5,974 nucleotides of DNA from Halanaerobiaceae bacterium (GCA_003557445.1 PWOK01000361.1:1-5974), one strand, 5' to 3'. Positions 1-5,695 are shown, counted from the stretch's first letter. Notes: generated by a model not told the origin, from the sequence alone. A program made the numbers and translations.

Positions 1-121
1 TCTCCGGCAAATTAAAAAGGATTTATTTCTATAATCTTCCATAAAAAAATAAAACTTTTTGAAATTTCTTGGAATTTTGGAAAAGGACAGTTAAAATACT
101 TAAAATCAATTTTTTAAGTAA
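1..121. repeat. Left copy of 121-bp terminal direct repeat (circle closure)
   Basis: The first 121 bases are identical to the last 121 (5854-5974). An exact repeat that sits precisely at both ends and does not occur internally is the usual sign of a circular molecule assembled from k-mers, with the overlap equal to the k-mer length. The true unit is then 5853 bp and this copy is the same DNA as the right-hand one. The repeat contains the 3' end of a plus-strand ORF, the first iterons and a 9-bp dyad, so it lies inside the control region. A real long terminal repeat of a linear element is the less likely alternative. Confidence 0.93.
97..120. repeat. 9-bp inverted repeat, 6-nt loop, in origin region
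   Basis: TACTTAAAA (97-105) is the exact reverse complement of TTTTAAGTA (112-120), with a 6-nt spacer. Read on the minus strand it is followed by TTTTAA, so it might end leftward transcripts arriving from the 63-aa gene. Its place beside the iterons makes an origin dyad equally likely. Confidence 0.6.
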
Positions 122-162
122 AAATTTGATTTGGAAAGTTTTGGAAAGCTGTAGCAAAATTT

Positions 163-182
163 ATGTTTAATTTATTAAACAT
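163..182. repeat. Palindrome with 9-bp arms between iteron clusters
   Basis: ATGTTTAATTTATTAAACAT: ATGTTTAAT (163-171), two central bases, then ATTAAACAT (174-182). It sits midway between the iteron pair at 131-148 and the triplet at 199-227. It could be a binding site for a dimeric initiator or regulator. With only two bases in the centre it is more likely a protein site than an RNA hairpin. Confidence 0.6.
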
Positions 183-244
183 CAACAAATTACATCATTT
201 GGAAAATTTTGGAAAGAATTTGGAAAAACAGCAGAATTTTCCAA

Positions 245-366
245 AAATTATGTGATTTTCTTTTGGTGCTATCGTTTTTTTAATTTTGTTTTTTTCCACT
301 TAGCAATACTTATTTTCTCTTTCTATTTTTCCGTATGACAAGCAATAGATTACATCTCCTACATTT
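245..366. other. Non-coding AT-rich spacer, no feature recognised
   Basis: This T-rich stretch lies between the iterons and the stem-loop after the 63-aa gene. I see no convincing ORF, promoter or repeat. It may serve as the AT-rich unwinding zone of the origin, but nothing in the sequence proves this. Confidence 0.4.
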
Positions 367-372
367 AGTTAT

Positions 373-406
373 GGGCAAGCTGAACGAACTAATGAACAGC
401 CTGCCC
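373..406 (-). terminator. Stem-loop just after the 63-aa gene, possible terminator
   Basis: On the minus strand GGGCAGGCTG pairs with CAGCTTGCCC across a 14-nt loop, giving a 10-bp stem with a single G-T wobble. On the plus strand the same position is an A-C mismatch, so the structure suits an RNA made from the minus strand. It begins 8 nt after the TAA of the 63-aa gene. No U-run follows (next bases ATAACTAAAT), so intrinsic termination would be inefficient; it could instead stabilise the 3' end of the mRNA. Confidence 0.5.
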
Positions 407-414
407 TGTAACAT

Positions 415-606
415 TTACTTTAAAATAACAACACTTTTTACTGCTCGGACTTTATCTCTGACAGAGCCAATGTTGAATTTTTTACCAACTTTGAAATAAT
501 CTAATATTTCCTTGTTGGTTAAATGTGCAGCCATTGAAGTAGTGATTATATCACCGCCTTCGTATGTAACTTGCACAACTCTCAATGATGGATATTTCTT
601 AGCCAT
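415..606 (-). CDS. Small conserved-looking hypothetical protein, 63 aa
   Basis: I do not recognise the family with certainty. The product starts MAKKYPSLRV and has a compact mixed pattern: a strand at about 8-15, a turn EGGD, a strand at 19-25, a helix at about 30-38 (NKEILDYF), then FKVGKKFNIG (38-47) and a closing strand at 55-62 (AVKSVVIL). There is no signal peptide, membrane segment or cysteine. The tone of the sequence recalls small non-structural proteins of Bacteroidota microviruses and plasmids, but that is memory only and I cannot check it. Codons are less AT-biased than in the main operon (GCT, AAG, GGC, ACC, GTC), so it may have a separate origin. It is 200 bp beyond the last operon gene, behind a structured leader, and is followed by a stem-loop, so it may be its own transcription unit. 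The start is the only in-frame ATG near the beginning and has no clear Shine-Dalgarno. Confidence 0.72.
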   Translation of the reverse strand: MAKKYPSLRVVQVTYEGGDIITTSMAAHLTNKEILDYFKVGKKFNIGSVRDKVRAVKSVVILK

Positions 607-770
607 GATATTGAAATTTAATGCCAGCCCATAACAATTAATAAACCCAAGTAGGGGGCTGTTTCCAGCTTGAATTTATCTGCTTCTTTTTATCGTTGGT
701 GCAGGTCGAAAGGGTCTTGCTTTTAATCCCTACCTGTGTTTATTATAGCCGTTTGCATAATTTTAAAAAA
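607..770 (-). promoter_or_regulatory. Structured, GC-richer leader upstream of the 63-aa gene
   Basis: This non-coding stretch is clearly less AT-rich than its surroundings. It holds two nested or clustered stems: CAGCCC (625-630) with GGGCTG (656-661), and CAGGT+AGGG (702-706, 711-714) with CCCT+ACCTG (728-736), a 9-bp two-part stem interrupted by a 4-nt bulge. A small GCTG/CAGC hairpin (658-669) competes with the first stem. On the minus strand a TATAAT-like sequence lies at 742-747, but I found no good Bacteroidota TAnnTTTG box. It could be a 5' UTR control element, a small RNA gene or a single-strand origin. It does not match a tRNA or any riboswitch I know. Confidence 0.4.
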
Positions 771-805
771 TTAAATAGGTAAATTATCAAGCTGTATTTT
801 CATAA

Positions 806-964
806 TTATTTGTTTTTAGTTTTTATCACTTTGCACCCATGCAGATTGAATTTATTAAGCTGATAGTTTAAATTAACCTGTTCAAGTGAGTTGATTTCTA
901 CATTTAATACCTTAATTTTTATGTTTTTCTTAAAAACTTTGTATTTCCGGTATGGTTTTTTCAT
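806..964 (-). CDS. Small basic hypothetical protein, 52 aa
   Basis: A short ORF beginning ATG at 964-962 encodes MKKPYRKYKVFKKNIKIKV and ends CKVIKTKNK, stop TAA at 806-808. It is strongly basic, especially at the N-terminus (K2, K3, R6, K7, K9, K12, K13, K16, K18), with an alternating pattern at 15-24 (IKIKVLNVEI) typical of a beta strand. There is one cysteine (C44) and no membrane segment. It is the last ORF of the leftward run, 34 nt after the double-CxxC gene, and the same codon style continues, which supports real coding despite its size. The charge suggests nucleic-acid binding, but no family is recognised. An AT-rich tract with no Shine-Dalgarno precedes the start. No clear terminator follows. 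Confidence 0.5.
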   Translation of the reverse strand: MKKPYRKYKVFKKNIKIKVLNVEINSLEQVNLNYQLNKFNLHGCKVIKTKNK

Positions 965-998
965 TTTTTTTCTTTTTATTTACCAAGATTTACCAAAA

Positions 999-1196
999 TC
1001 AATTAATTTCTTTACCACACGTACAGCAGAAGTTAGCACTAAAACCAATTTCTCTGCGAGTTTTATCATAAAAATAAAAACGGATGCGTGGTTTTAAAAA
1101 GGTTATTCTCTTTATTCTGTTGCAGTTAAAAAATAAACTTATAAGTTTATTTTCTAACTGATTCTCTATATTTGTAGTGCATTTATTACAAATCAT
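999..1196 (-). CDS. Double-CxxC putative zinc-binding peptide, 65 aa
   Basis: The product opens MICNKCTTNI and closes with FCCTCGKEIN. The pairs C3-x2-C6 and C57-x2-C60 are spaced as in zinc ribbons or treble-clef modules, with knuckle residues (NKC, TCGK) typical of metal-binding turns; C58 is an extra cysteine. The middle is basic and rich in aromatics (about 27-50: NRIKR, FLKPRIRFYFYDKTRR), so RNA or DNA contact is plausible. It starts 14 nt after the stop of the membrane peptide gene and runs in the same direction as the primase-helicase, so it is most likely the fifth gene of the operon. No domain name can be given. An overlapping plus-strand ORF lacks any such motif and was discarded. 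Confidence 0.6.
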   Translation of the reverse strand: MICNKCTTNIENQLENKLISLFFNCNRIKRITFLKPRIRFYFYDKTRREIGFSANFCCTCGKEIN

Positions 1197-1210
1197 TAGC
1201 TTTTTGAATT

Positions 1211-1399
1211 TTAGTTAAGTTTATTTTTTTTTTGTTCCTCATTTGTAGATAGTTTTTCTTTATTTCTTCTATGCCATCTACCTTTTTTCTTTTGCCAAGT
1301 GTTGTTTTTGTTTGTTTCATGCTTTATTTTTATTATCAGGTTAATAATTTCAATTATAAAAAGTGTAAAAAAAATTAGTATTAGAGCTTTTGGTATCAT
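1211..1399 (-). CDS. Small single-pass membrane protein with basic tail, 62 aa
   Basis: Residues 5-23 are almost entirely hydrophobic (ALILIFFTLFIIEIINLII, with one glutamate at 17) and form one likely transmembrane helix close to the N-terminus. The rest (24-62) is very polar and basic, with a KKKGRWHRRNK cluster, and by the positive-inside rule should lie in the cytoplasm. It begins 12 nt after the primase-helicase stop and ends 14 nt before the next gene, so it is cotranscribed. Possible roles are anchoring the replicon to the membrane, a holin-like or toxin-like peptide, or an adaptor for exchange between cells; nothing in the sequence decides between them. No family recognised. Confidence 0.58.
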   Translation of the reverse strand: MIPKALILIFFTLFIIEIINLIIKIKHETNKNNTWQKKKGRWHRRNKEKLSTNEEQKKNKLN

Positions 1400-1411
1400 A
1401 ATTTGTTTTTT

Positions 1412-4411
1412 TTAGAATGGTGGTTTTTCTTGATTTTGTTCATTATCCAAGATTTTATCATTAATTTGGCTATCATCATTTTTTTCTTCGCCCTCATCTA
1501 TTATATCTTTGATTTTATGTGGATCAGCTATTGCATGTGTTTTTTTTGGTGGCTGACGAAAGATGAAAACTTCTTGAAGATTCTTATCCTTATCATTTTT
1601 ACGGCATCTATTAATTGATTTCCCTTTTTCTACACCGCTTATATCTAAAGGATTAATTTCTATCCCTTTTTCTTTACAGTAATAAGCAAAACTTCGCTTA
1701 ATCCAACTACACCCCTCTTTTTCTTTAATTTCTTTTTTCCCTGAGTAATAATTTCTTTTAAAATCATTCCAAATTTCAATAATAAAATGATATCCATTCT
1801 CTTCCCAAATATCATCTTTTAGTTCTTTTTTATAAGCATCTTTATCTTTATAAAAAAAGTCATTACAGAAATCATACATAGAAGATTTTAATCTCCTTAA
1901 AACCACTCTTTCTTTCCATTCTTCCGGTGGAGGAGCTATTTTTTCATTATAAAACTGAAAATAAATTTGCAAGCAGTTTGCATAAAAATTATACTGTTGA
2001 TTCCACTCATCATCATTGTAATCATCAAATAAGTTTTTACCAAAATCCATTTTAGGAGTAAACTCGGTTTTATAATCGCCACCAGAAGAATGATAATAGT
2101 CAGAAAAAGGTACAGATATAGTTCTTCTATCCAAAGTTCCATCAAATTTATCCATTGAATGATTGCTTGTAATAGCTAATTTAGGACTATCTTTATAAGG
2201 GATTGTAAAAGATTTTTTGTGTTTTACATCCACTCTAATCTGTCCCTCAATTTCTGTGTTGAATTTGTGCATATCAAACTTGTAATGCAAATCTTGAATA
2301 TGTAGTATATCAGTTTCAAGAGTAACATTCTCATATACATGCTTATTCTCTAATAGTTTAAGGTCTTGCCCTTTTACATCTTCAATATTGAGTAATGAAT
2401 TATAATGATGTTTTGCTAAGCCTTTTATAAATAAACTTTTCCCCGTACCCCCTTGATGTACTTCAAGTTCATTGTTTTTTCCATCAAGAACATACACGCA
2501 ATATGGTTTAGACTGATCTCTATATTTGTGAAGCAAATATCCTGTGGCATGTATTTTATTAAGGAGATATAATTTAAAACTTTTTTCTTTATCTTCTGTC
2601 AGTTTATTGCAGTCAGGTTCTTCTTCCCAAAAAAAATTGCTTGCATTTTCTAAGAATTTAAGATAGATAAAATTATGTTCTCTTATATCAACATCAAATT
2701 TTTCTAAAGGATTGAAGTTTGCAATTTCTTTATTAATTTCATTTTTCTTATCAATATTTTTTTCTGTTTCTAATTTTGTGAGAAGTTTTTGATACTTTTT
2801 AGAATAGCTTACCCTTATAAAAGGCTCTATTTTTTTGGGAGAGAAGTTATTTATTTTATCTTGATAACAAAACTTATCCTCATTCAAAAATCCCTCACTT
2901 ATACCATATTTATTAATAGTCCATACTTTTGGCAGATTATTCTCATTTTTTCTAAAAACAAAACATTGATAGTTTCCCGAATAAAGGACAGTATCAGGAT
3001 TAGCAAAATCTATATTTGATAAACTTTCAGATTTTAGCTGATTTGTCTTATAAATACAGTTTTTCTCCTTTGATGTTAAGTTCCTTTTTTTTATATATTT
3101 ATGCACAAACTCTCTTATATCATAATCGGTTTGATATTTGATAACATTCTTTTCTATTTTTGCCCAAACAAACCCCGCTTTTTCGGATAAGTCTTTTAGT
3201 TTACAAAAACCATTAGCTTGAAGGAATAGGTATAATGATGTGTTGCAAATTTGATAGCTTTGAGTTTTCGAATCTTCAAACCAAAATTTCAGGCTTTCAG
3301 CTGCTTCTAATAACTTTTTAAAACTACTAATACAAATCTTTTTCTTTTCTTCCCAATCTTTTTCTTTGTTAATGTTAGGTTTAAACAGGCTTACATAATC
3401 CGTAAAATCTTTCATAACATATCCCCTGTTATCATACTTTTGTCGTAAATCTTCCGGGAGATATATTGTATAGACATTCAAGTCTTTTAGAGCAAACTCA
3501 TTAGCATACTTCAAACCGGATTTATCAATATCAGGCAGGTTATATAGCTTTTTATAATAATCCCACATATTATTTTTTTGAGCATTGCTAAAGCTAAGAC
3601 CCTCATTATCTAACCAAATAGGATCATAGCCTAAACTAATAAGGTTTAAACCATCCCTGTCGCCTGCTGCTTTGATAATTTCAACTCTATTTTCTTTAAG
3701 GTATTCGCTGTACTGCTTTGTGTTTATTGGATTTGCATCATTCTCTTCTTCTTGCTTTTCGGTTGCTTTATTCTGTACCTTTTCCTTTATATTATCAAAA
3801 TTGTAAATAAAGTTCTTTGGCTGCTTATCTTTATTAATAAACATAAACCTCTTGCCTTTGTCATAATGCAATGGCTGATAAATCTTTTGCCAATCTTTAT
3901 AGTCAAAAATAAAAATAGGATATTTTTCATTGGACTTAAATCTGTGTCCATCGGGAGTTTGATACCAATCAACAGACTTTAAATTAACCTGCTCGCAATG
4001 CTCCTCTTTTACAAAAACGCCTAATGTTTTTAGCTCTCTTTTCGTTATTTCTTTGGTTTTAAACTCCCACTTGCCTGTGCCATCTTTTTTTTCATAATCT
4101 GCTTTGATAATATTTTTATAGCCACCATCATTCAATGTTGATATATTTTTTGATAAATCATTCATTACCTCTTTAAATTCTTTATCTTCTTTTCTCATTA
4201 TAAAATTAATGACATCTCCCGAAGCTTCGCAGCCAAAACAAACAAAATGTTTTTTATTTGGATATACAGTAAAAGATGGGGTCTTTTCGCTATGAAAAGG
4301 ACATAAGCCAATATAGATTGATCCTTTATTTTGGAGATCAACTCCATGTTTTTTTATGACTTCAACTATATCAACTGTATTTTTTATTTCTTGAATTTTA
4401 TCTTGTAGCAT
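1412..4411 (-). CDS. Primase-helicase: CHC2 zinc finger, TOPRIM-like region and SF3-type ATPase, 999 aa
   Basis: This is the replication protein of the element. Residues 1-72 match the N-terminus of DnaG-type primases: TVDIVEVIKKHGVDL, then a CHC2 zinc ribbon with C37, H40, C58 and C61 (GLCPFHSEKTPSF; FVCFGC), followed by GDVINFI. A TOPRIM-like segment lies at about 242-335: AAGDRDGLNL (248-257) for the first motif and LPDIDKSG (292-299) for the D-x-D motif; the usual catalytic glutamate is alanine (A249). The middle (about 340-630) is a family-specific linker with a short coiled coil at about 540-565. An SF3/D5-like helicase follows: Walker A GGTGKS (654-659), Walker B ILHIQDLH (702-709), motif C KLAITSNH (744-751) and the arginine finger DRRTISVPF (761-769). 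The C-terminal 170 residues may include a winged helix. It should synthesise RNA primers and unwind the origin in one polypeptide. It overlaps the gene before it by 14 nt, suggesting translational coupling. The ATG at 4411 fits the CHC2 spacing of homologues. Confidence 0.93.
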   Translation of the reverse strand: MLQDKIQEIKNTVDIVEVIKKHGVDLQNKGSIYIGLCPFHSEKTPSFTVYPNKKHFVCFGCEASGDVINFIMRKEDKEFKEVMNDLSKNISTLNDGGYKNIIKADYEKKDGTGKWEFKTKEITKRELKTLGVFVKEEHCEQVNLKSVDWYQTPDGHRFKSNEKYPIFIFDYKDWQKIYQPLHYDKGKRFMFINKDKQPKNFIYNFDNIKEKVQNKATEKQEEENDANPINTKQYSEYLKENRVEIIKAAGDRDGLNLISLGYDPIWLDNEGLSFSNAQKNNMWDYYKKLYNLPDIDKSGLKYANEFALKDLNVYTIYLPEDLRQKYDNRGYVMKDFTDYVSLFKPNINKEKDWEEKKKICISSFKKLLEAAESLKFWFEDSKTQSYQICNTSLYLFLQANGFCKLKDLSEKAGFVWAKIEKNVIKYQTDYDIREFVHKYIKKRNLTSKEKNCIYKTNQLKSESLSNIDFANPDTVLYSGNYQCFVFRKNENNLPKVWTINKYGISEGFLNEDKFCYQDKINNFSPKKIEPFIRVSYSKKYQKLLTKLETEKNIDKKNEINKEIANFNPLEKFDVDIREHNFIYLKFLENASNFFWEEEPDCNKLTEDKEKSFKLYLLNKIHATGYLLHKYRDQSKPYCVYVLDGKNNELEVHQGGTGKSLFIKGLAKHHYNSLLNIEDVKGQDLKLLENKHVYENVTLETDILHIQDLHYKFDMHKFNTEIEGQIRVDVKHKKSFTIPYKDSPKLAITSNHSMDKFDGTLDRRTISVPFSDYYHSSGGDYKTEFTPKMDFGKNLFDDYNDDEWNQQYNFYANCLQIYFQFYNEKIAPPPEEWKERVVLRRLKSSMYDFCNDFFYKDKDAYKKELKDDIWEENGYHFIIEIWNDFKRNYYSGKKEIKEKEGCSWIKRSFAYYCKEKGIEINPLDISGVEKGKSINRCRKNDKDKNLQEVFIFRQPPKKTHAIADPHKIKDIIDEGEEKNDDSQINDKILDNEQNQEKPPF

Positions 4412-5117
4412 ATTCTTTATGTATTACTTCGTTTACAATCACGCTATTATTCAGCATTTTTTTCAAATATTCTAACATGCTCTGAACTTCTTTAGAAGTA
4501 TGTTCTAATCCCTGACTTTCCAATTCTTTAACCATATCCGGCACCACTTTTAACGAATCAGATACTTTCAGGCAAATATCCTCAAATGAAACTTTATCAA
4601 TATTCTCAAAAATATAATCTACAACACTTTCCATCCTTCCGATATATTTTGTACTAACAACATTTTCTAATTGAATCCAGCACCATCGCCAAAAAAAATC
4701 ATAATTATATTCAATGAATCTTTTTATGCCCATTTCAGCATTTTGTCGAGGATATGCTCTTGATTGTCGAATTTGTTGTTTATAAATTAGAATGATGTTA
4801 TAAACAACATGGCTATCGGTTGATAGCTTTTTGTTGATTTGTATATAATTCATGGCTGTTTTAGTTTTAATGTTATTAAATGTTTGTCTATGTGGCTTAG
4901 GTATGTATTTATGCAAGAGATAATGCTTTTTCTTAAAATAATTAAGAATCTCATCTTTATTGTGTATTCTATTTAAGTCGTGAATGATACTATTAACTTC
5001 ATTTACGCAAATATCATTTCTGCCTACTCCTTTGGCAGTGATCACAATTCTACTTTTCAGCAGTTTAATTATTAACTGCTTATATTCTCTTGCAGTTCTT
5101 TCTTTTTGTTGTAGCAT
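4398..5117 (-). CDS. Hypothetical protein, 239 aa, upstream of and overlapping the primase-helicase gene
   Basis: No family recognised. The protein begins MLQQKERTAREYKQ and has a basic N-terminal part (1-120, with KKKHYLLHKYIPKPHR at 62-77), an aromatic patch YNYDFFWRWCWI (137-148), and a helical, more acidic C-terminal third (about 160-230, SVVDYIFENID... LEYLKKML). There is no signal peptide and no clear membrane segment; the aromatic patch is too short and charged. The last 14 nt overlap the start of the primase-helicase, and the preceding gene ends 23 nt before it. This coupling, and placement between a promoter-proximal small gene and the primase-helicase, make an origin-binding or helicase-loading partner a reasonable guess. 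A DNA-binding motif is not evident by eye. The ATG at 5117 is preceded by an AT-rich tract without a Shine-Dalgarno. Confidence 0.82.
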   Translation of the reverse strand: MLQQKERTAREYKQLIIKLLKSRIVITAKGVGRNDICVNEVNSIIHDLNRIHNKDEILNYFKKKHYLLHKYIPKPHRQTFNNIKTKTAMNYIQINKKLSTDSHVVYNIILIYKQQIRQSRAYPRQNAEMGIKRFIEYNYDFFWRWCWIQLENVVSTKYIGRMESVVDYIFENIDKVSFEDICLKVSDSLKVVPDMVKELESQGLEHTSKEVQSMLEYLKKMLNNSVIVNEVIHKEYATR

Positions 5118-5140
5118 GGTGTGTATAATTTTTTGCTTAT

Positions 5141-5407
5141 TTAAATTTTTCTTTTAAATTGTTTTATGTATTGATTATAGATTATATCTATAATCGTTAG
5201 TGCAACTTTTTTGGTAATAATTTTTTGATTAATCATATAGATTAATGCTTTCTCTGTATCTTTTGGGGATAGAGCAAAAGAAATATCAATGTTTCTTTGT
5301 CTTCTTACGTTTCTGCTGTCTTTAGCAAGATAATCGGGCAATTCTCTTATTGCCCGATTATATTGCTCCTGAGTTGCGTATTTTCTTAAAGTTTCTTCTA
5401 AATTCAT
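5141..5407 (-). CDS. Hypothetical small protein, 88 aa, first gene of the operon
   Basis: It starts MNLEETLRKYATQEQYNRAI and looks largely helical. A basic cluster SRNVRRQRN lies at 31-39, and two helices separated by a turn follow at about 48-60 (SPKDTEKALIYMI) and 64-82 (ITKKVALTIIDIIYNQYIK). That arrangement could be a small helix-turn-helix, which would fit a regulator acting on the dyad in its own leader, but I cannot match it to a family. It is the first gene after the promoter, with a leader of about 70 nt. The initiating ATG (5407-5405) follows a run of A and T without a Shine-Dalgarno, as is common in Bacteroidota. Autorepressor, copy-number regulator or initiator accessory are all possible. 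Confidence 0.72.
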   Translation of the reverse strand: MNLEETLRKYATQEQYNRAIRELPDYLAKDSRNVRRQRNIDISFALSPKDTEKALIYMINQKIITKKVALTIIDIIYNQYIKQFKRKI

Positions 5408-5452
5408 TTTTTTATATTTTTTTTTATACTAATTAATTTTTGTATATTTGAA

Positions 5453-5468
5453 TATCCGTAAACGGATA
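5453..5468. promoter_or_regulatory. Perfect 16-bp dyad in the operon leader, probable operator
   Basis: TATCCGTAAACGGATA has 7-bp arms around two central bases and is notably GC-richer than its surroundings. It begins about 10-15 nt downstream of the predicted start of the leftward operon, where a bound dimer would block transcription. On the plus strand a second TATATTTG (5443-5450) lies just to its left, without a clear -33 box, so the dyad sits between two inverted -7-like boxes. A self-encoded repressor such as the 88-aa protein is the simplest candidate binder. Confidence 0.52.
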
Positions 5469-5484
5469 CCACAACATCTGTTTG

Positions 5485-5517
5485 CAAATATATAAAAAAA
5501 AATTACATACACTACAA
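5485..5517 (-). promoter_or_regulatory. Bacteroidota-type promoter for the leftward operon
   Basis: On the minus strand TATATTTG (5492-5485) matches the Bacteroidota -7 consensus TAnnTTTG exactly. A TTG -33 element lies at 5517-5515, 22 nt upstream, within or at the long end of the usual range. Transcription would start near 5480, giving a leader of about 70 nt to the 88-aa gene. No other equally good promoter was found before the large operon. Confidence 0.6.
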
Positions 5518-5559
5518 TTATTTATAAAAATTCATGTATTTTTTAACATTATATTAATT

Positions 5560-5695
5560 ATGGAAAATCATTATATATGTATTAAACGACCAAGAAATGC
5601 ATGATTGAATATGCTAAAGAACGTTAAAATACTCATTTGTAGATTTTTATATTTTTAAAAAAGAAATTGAAGAAGCTCATCGTAGATTTGAATTT
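5560..5695 (+). pseudogene. Possible broken 5' part of the plus-strand gene at 5696
   Basis: An ATG at 5560 opens MENHYICIKRPRNA and stops at TGA 5602-5604. The -1 frame continues with MIEYAKER (5601-5624) to a TAA, and a second -1 step reaches the frame open from 5618 (KYSFVDFYIFKKEIEEAHRR), which runs straight into the ORF at 5696. All three pieces look like coding in composition, and together they would make a protein of about 110 residues. This suggests a gene with two indels, either real decay or assembly error. Evidence is by eye only. Confidence 0.25.

Larger units (their letters stand above)
69..244. other. Candidate replication origin: iteron array with two dyads
   Basis: This non-coding AT-rich stretch carries six exact copies of TTGGAAAR, starting at 77, 131, 141, 199, 209 and 220, plus one degenerate copy at 69 (TTGGAATT) and one inverted copy at 237-244 (TTTTCCAA). 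Within clusters the start-to-start distances are 10, 10 and 11 bp, one helical turn, so the copies lie on the same face of the helix. Two perfect 9-bp dyads (97-120 and 163-182) are interleaved with the clusters. By eye the motif is rare elsewhere; I noticed only one other partial copy, near 4517 inside a gene. Phased repeats plus dyads in AT-rich DNA are the classic layout of a theta origin bound by an initiator, and the molecule encodes its own primase-helicase. Which protein binds the repeats cannot be told from sequence. Confidence 0.62.
368..635. repeat. Inverted repeat GTTATGGGC / GCCCATAAC flanking the 63-aa gene
   Basis: GTTATGGGC at 368-376 is the exact reverse complement of GCCCATAAC at 627-635. 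Two further inner pairs (GC at 379-380 with GC at 623-624) follow a 2-nt mismatch. The repeats bracket the whole 63-aa gene (415-606) with short margins, and each also takes part in or touches a local hairpin. This could mark the ends of an inserted cassette or be two sites for one binding protein. A chance match of this length is possible, but not very likely for a GC-containing 9-mer at exactly these places. Confidence 0.4.

Noticed and set aside
368..635. Integron attC-like or transposon ends around the 63-aa gene
   Set aside because: The flanking 9-mers do not fit the GTTRRRY/RYYYAAC core sites, there is no integrase or transposase, and I see no target duplication outside them.
607..770. 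A tRNA or known riboswitch in the GC-richer leader
   Set aside because: There is no acceptor/T-arm arrangement with a proper TTCRA loop and CCA-adjacent stem, and no riboswitch core that I recognise.
978..997. Tandem ATTTACCAAR twice (978-997)
   Set aside because: Only two copies, overlapping the stop of the double-CxxC gene; too little to call a functional repeat.
891..1097. Plus-strand ORF of 68 aa
   Set aside because: It lies opposite the 52-aa and double-CxxC genes, is dominated by F/L/I/K runs from T-rich DNA and has no motif; taken as an antisense shadow.
1167..1174. TATATTTG on the plus strand
   Set aside because: It lies inside the double-CxxC coding region, lacks a -33 element and has no gene downstream on that strand.
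1403..1618. Plus-strand ORF of 71 aa that looks like a membrane protein
   Set aside because: It is antisense to the C-terminal codons of the primase-helicase; the hydrophobicity arises from the complement of K/D/E-rich codons.
1936..2145. Minus-strand ORF of 69 aa in another frame
   Set aside because: Fully inside the primase-helicase coding region, which has strong domain evidence.
2789..3019. Plus-strand ORF of 76 aa
   Set aside because: Antisense shadow of the primase-helicase; no start signal or motif.
3752..3982. Plus-strand ORF of 76 aa and the overlapping 61-aa minus-strand ORF
   Set aside because: Both are nested in the primase-helicase gene and show no independent support.
1239..5644. 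13-bp identical word CTCATTTGTAGAT near 1239 and 5632
   Set aside because: One copy is inside a coding region and the flanks do not match; likely chance in AT-rich DNA.
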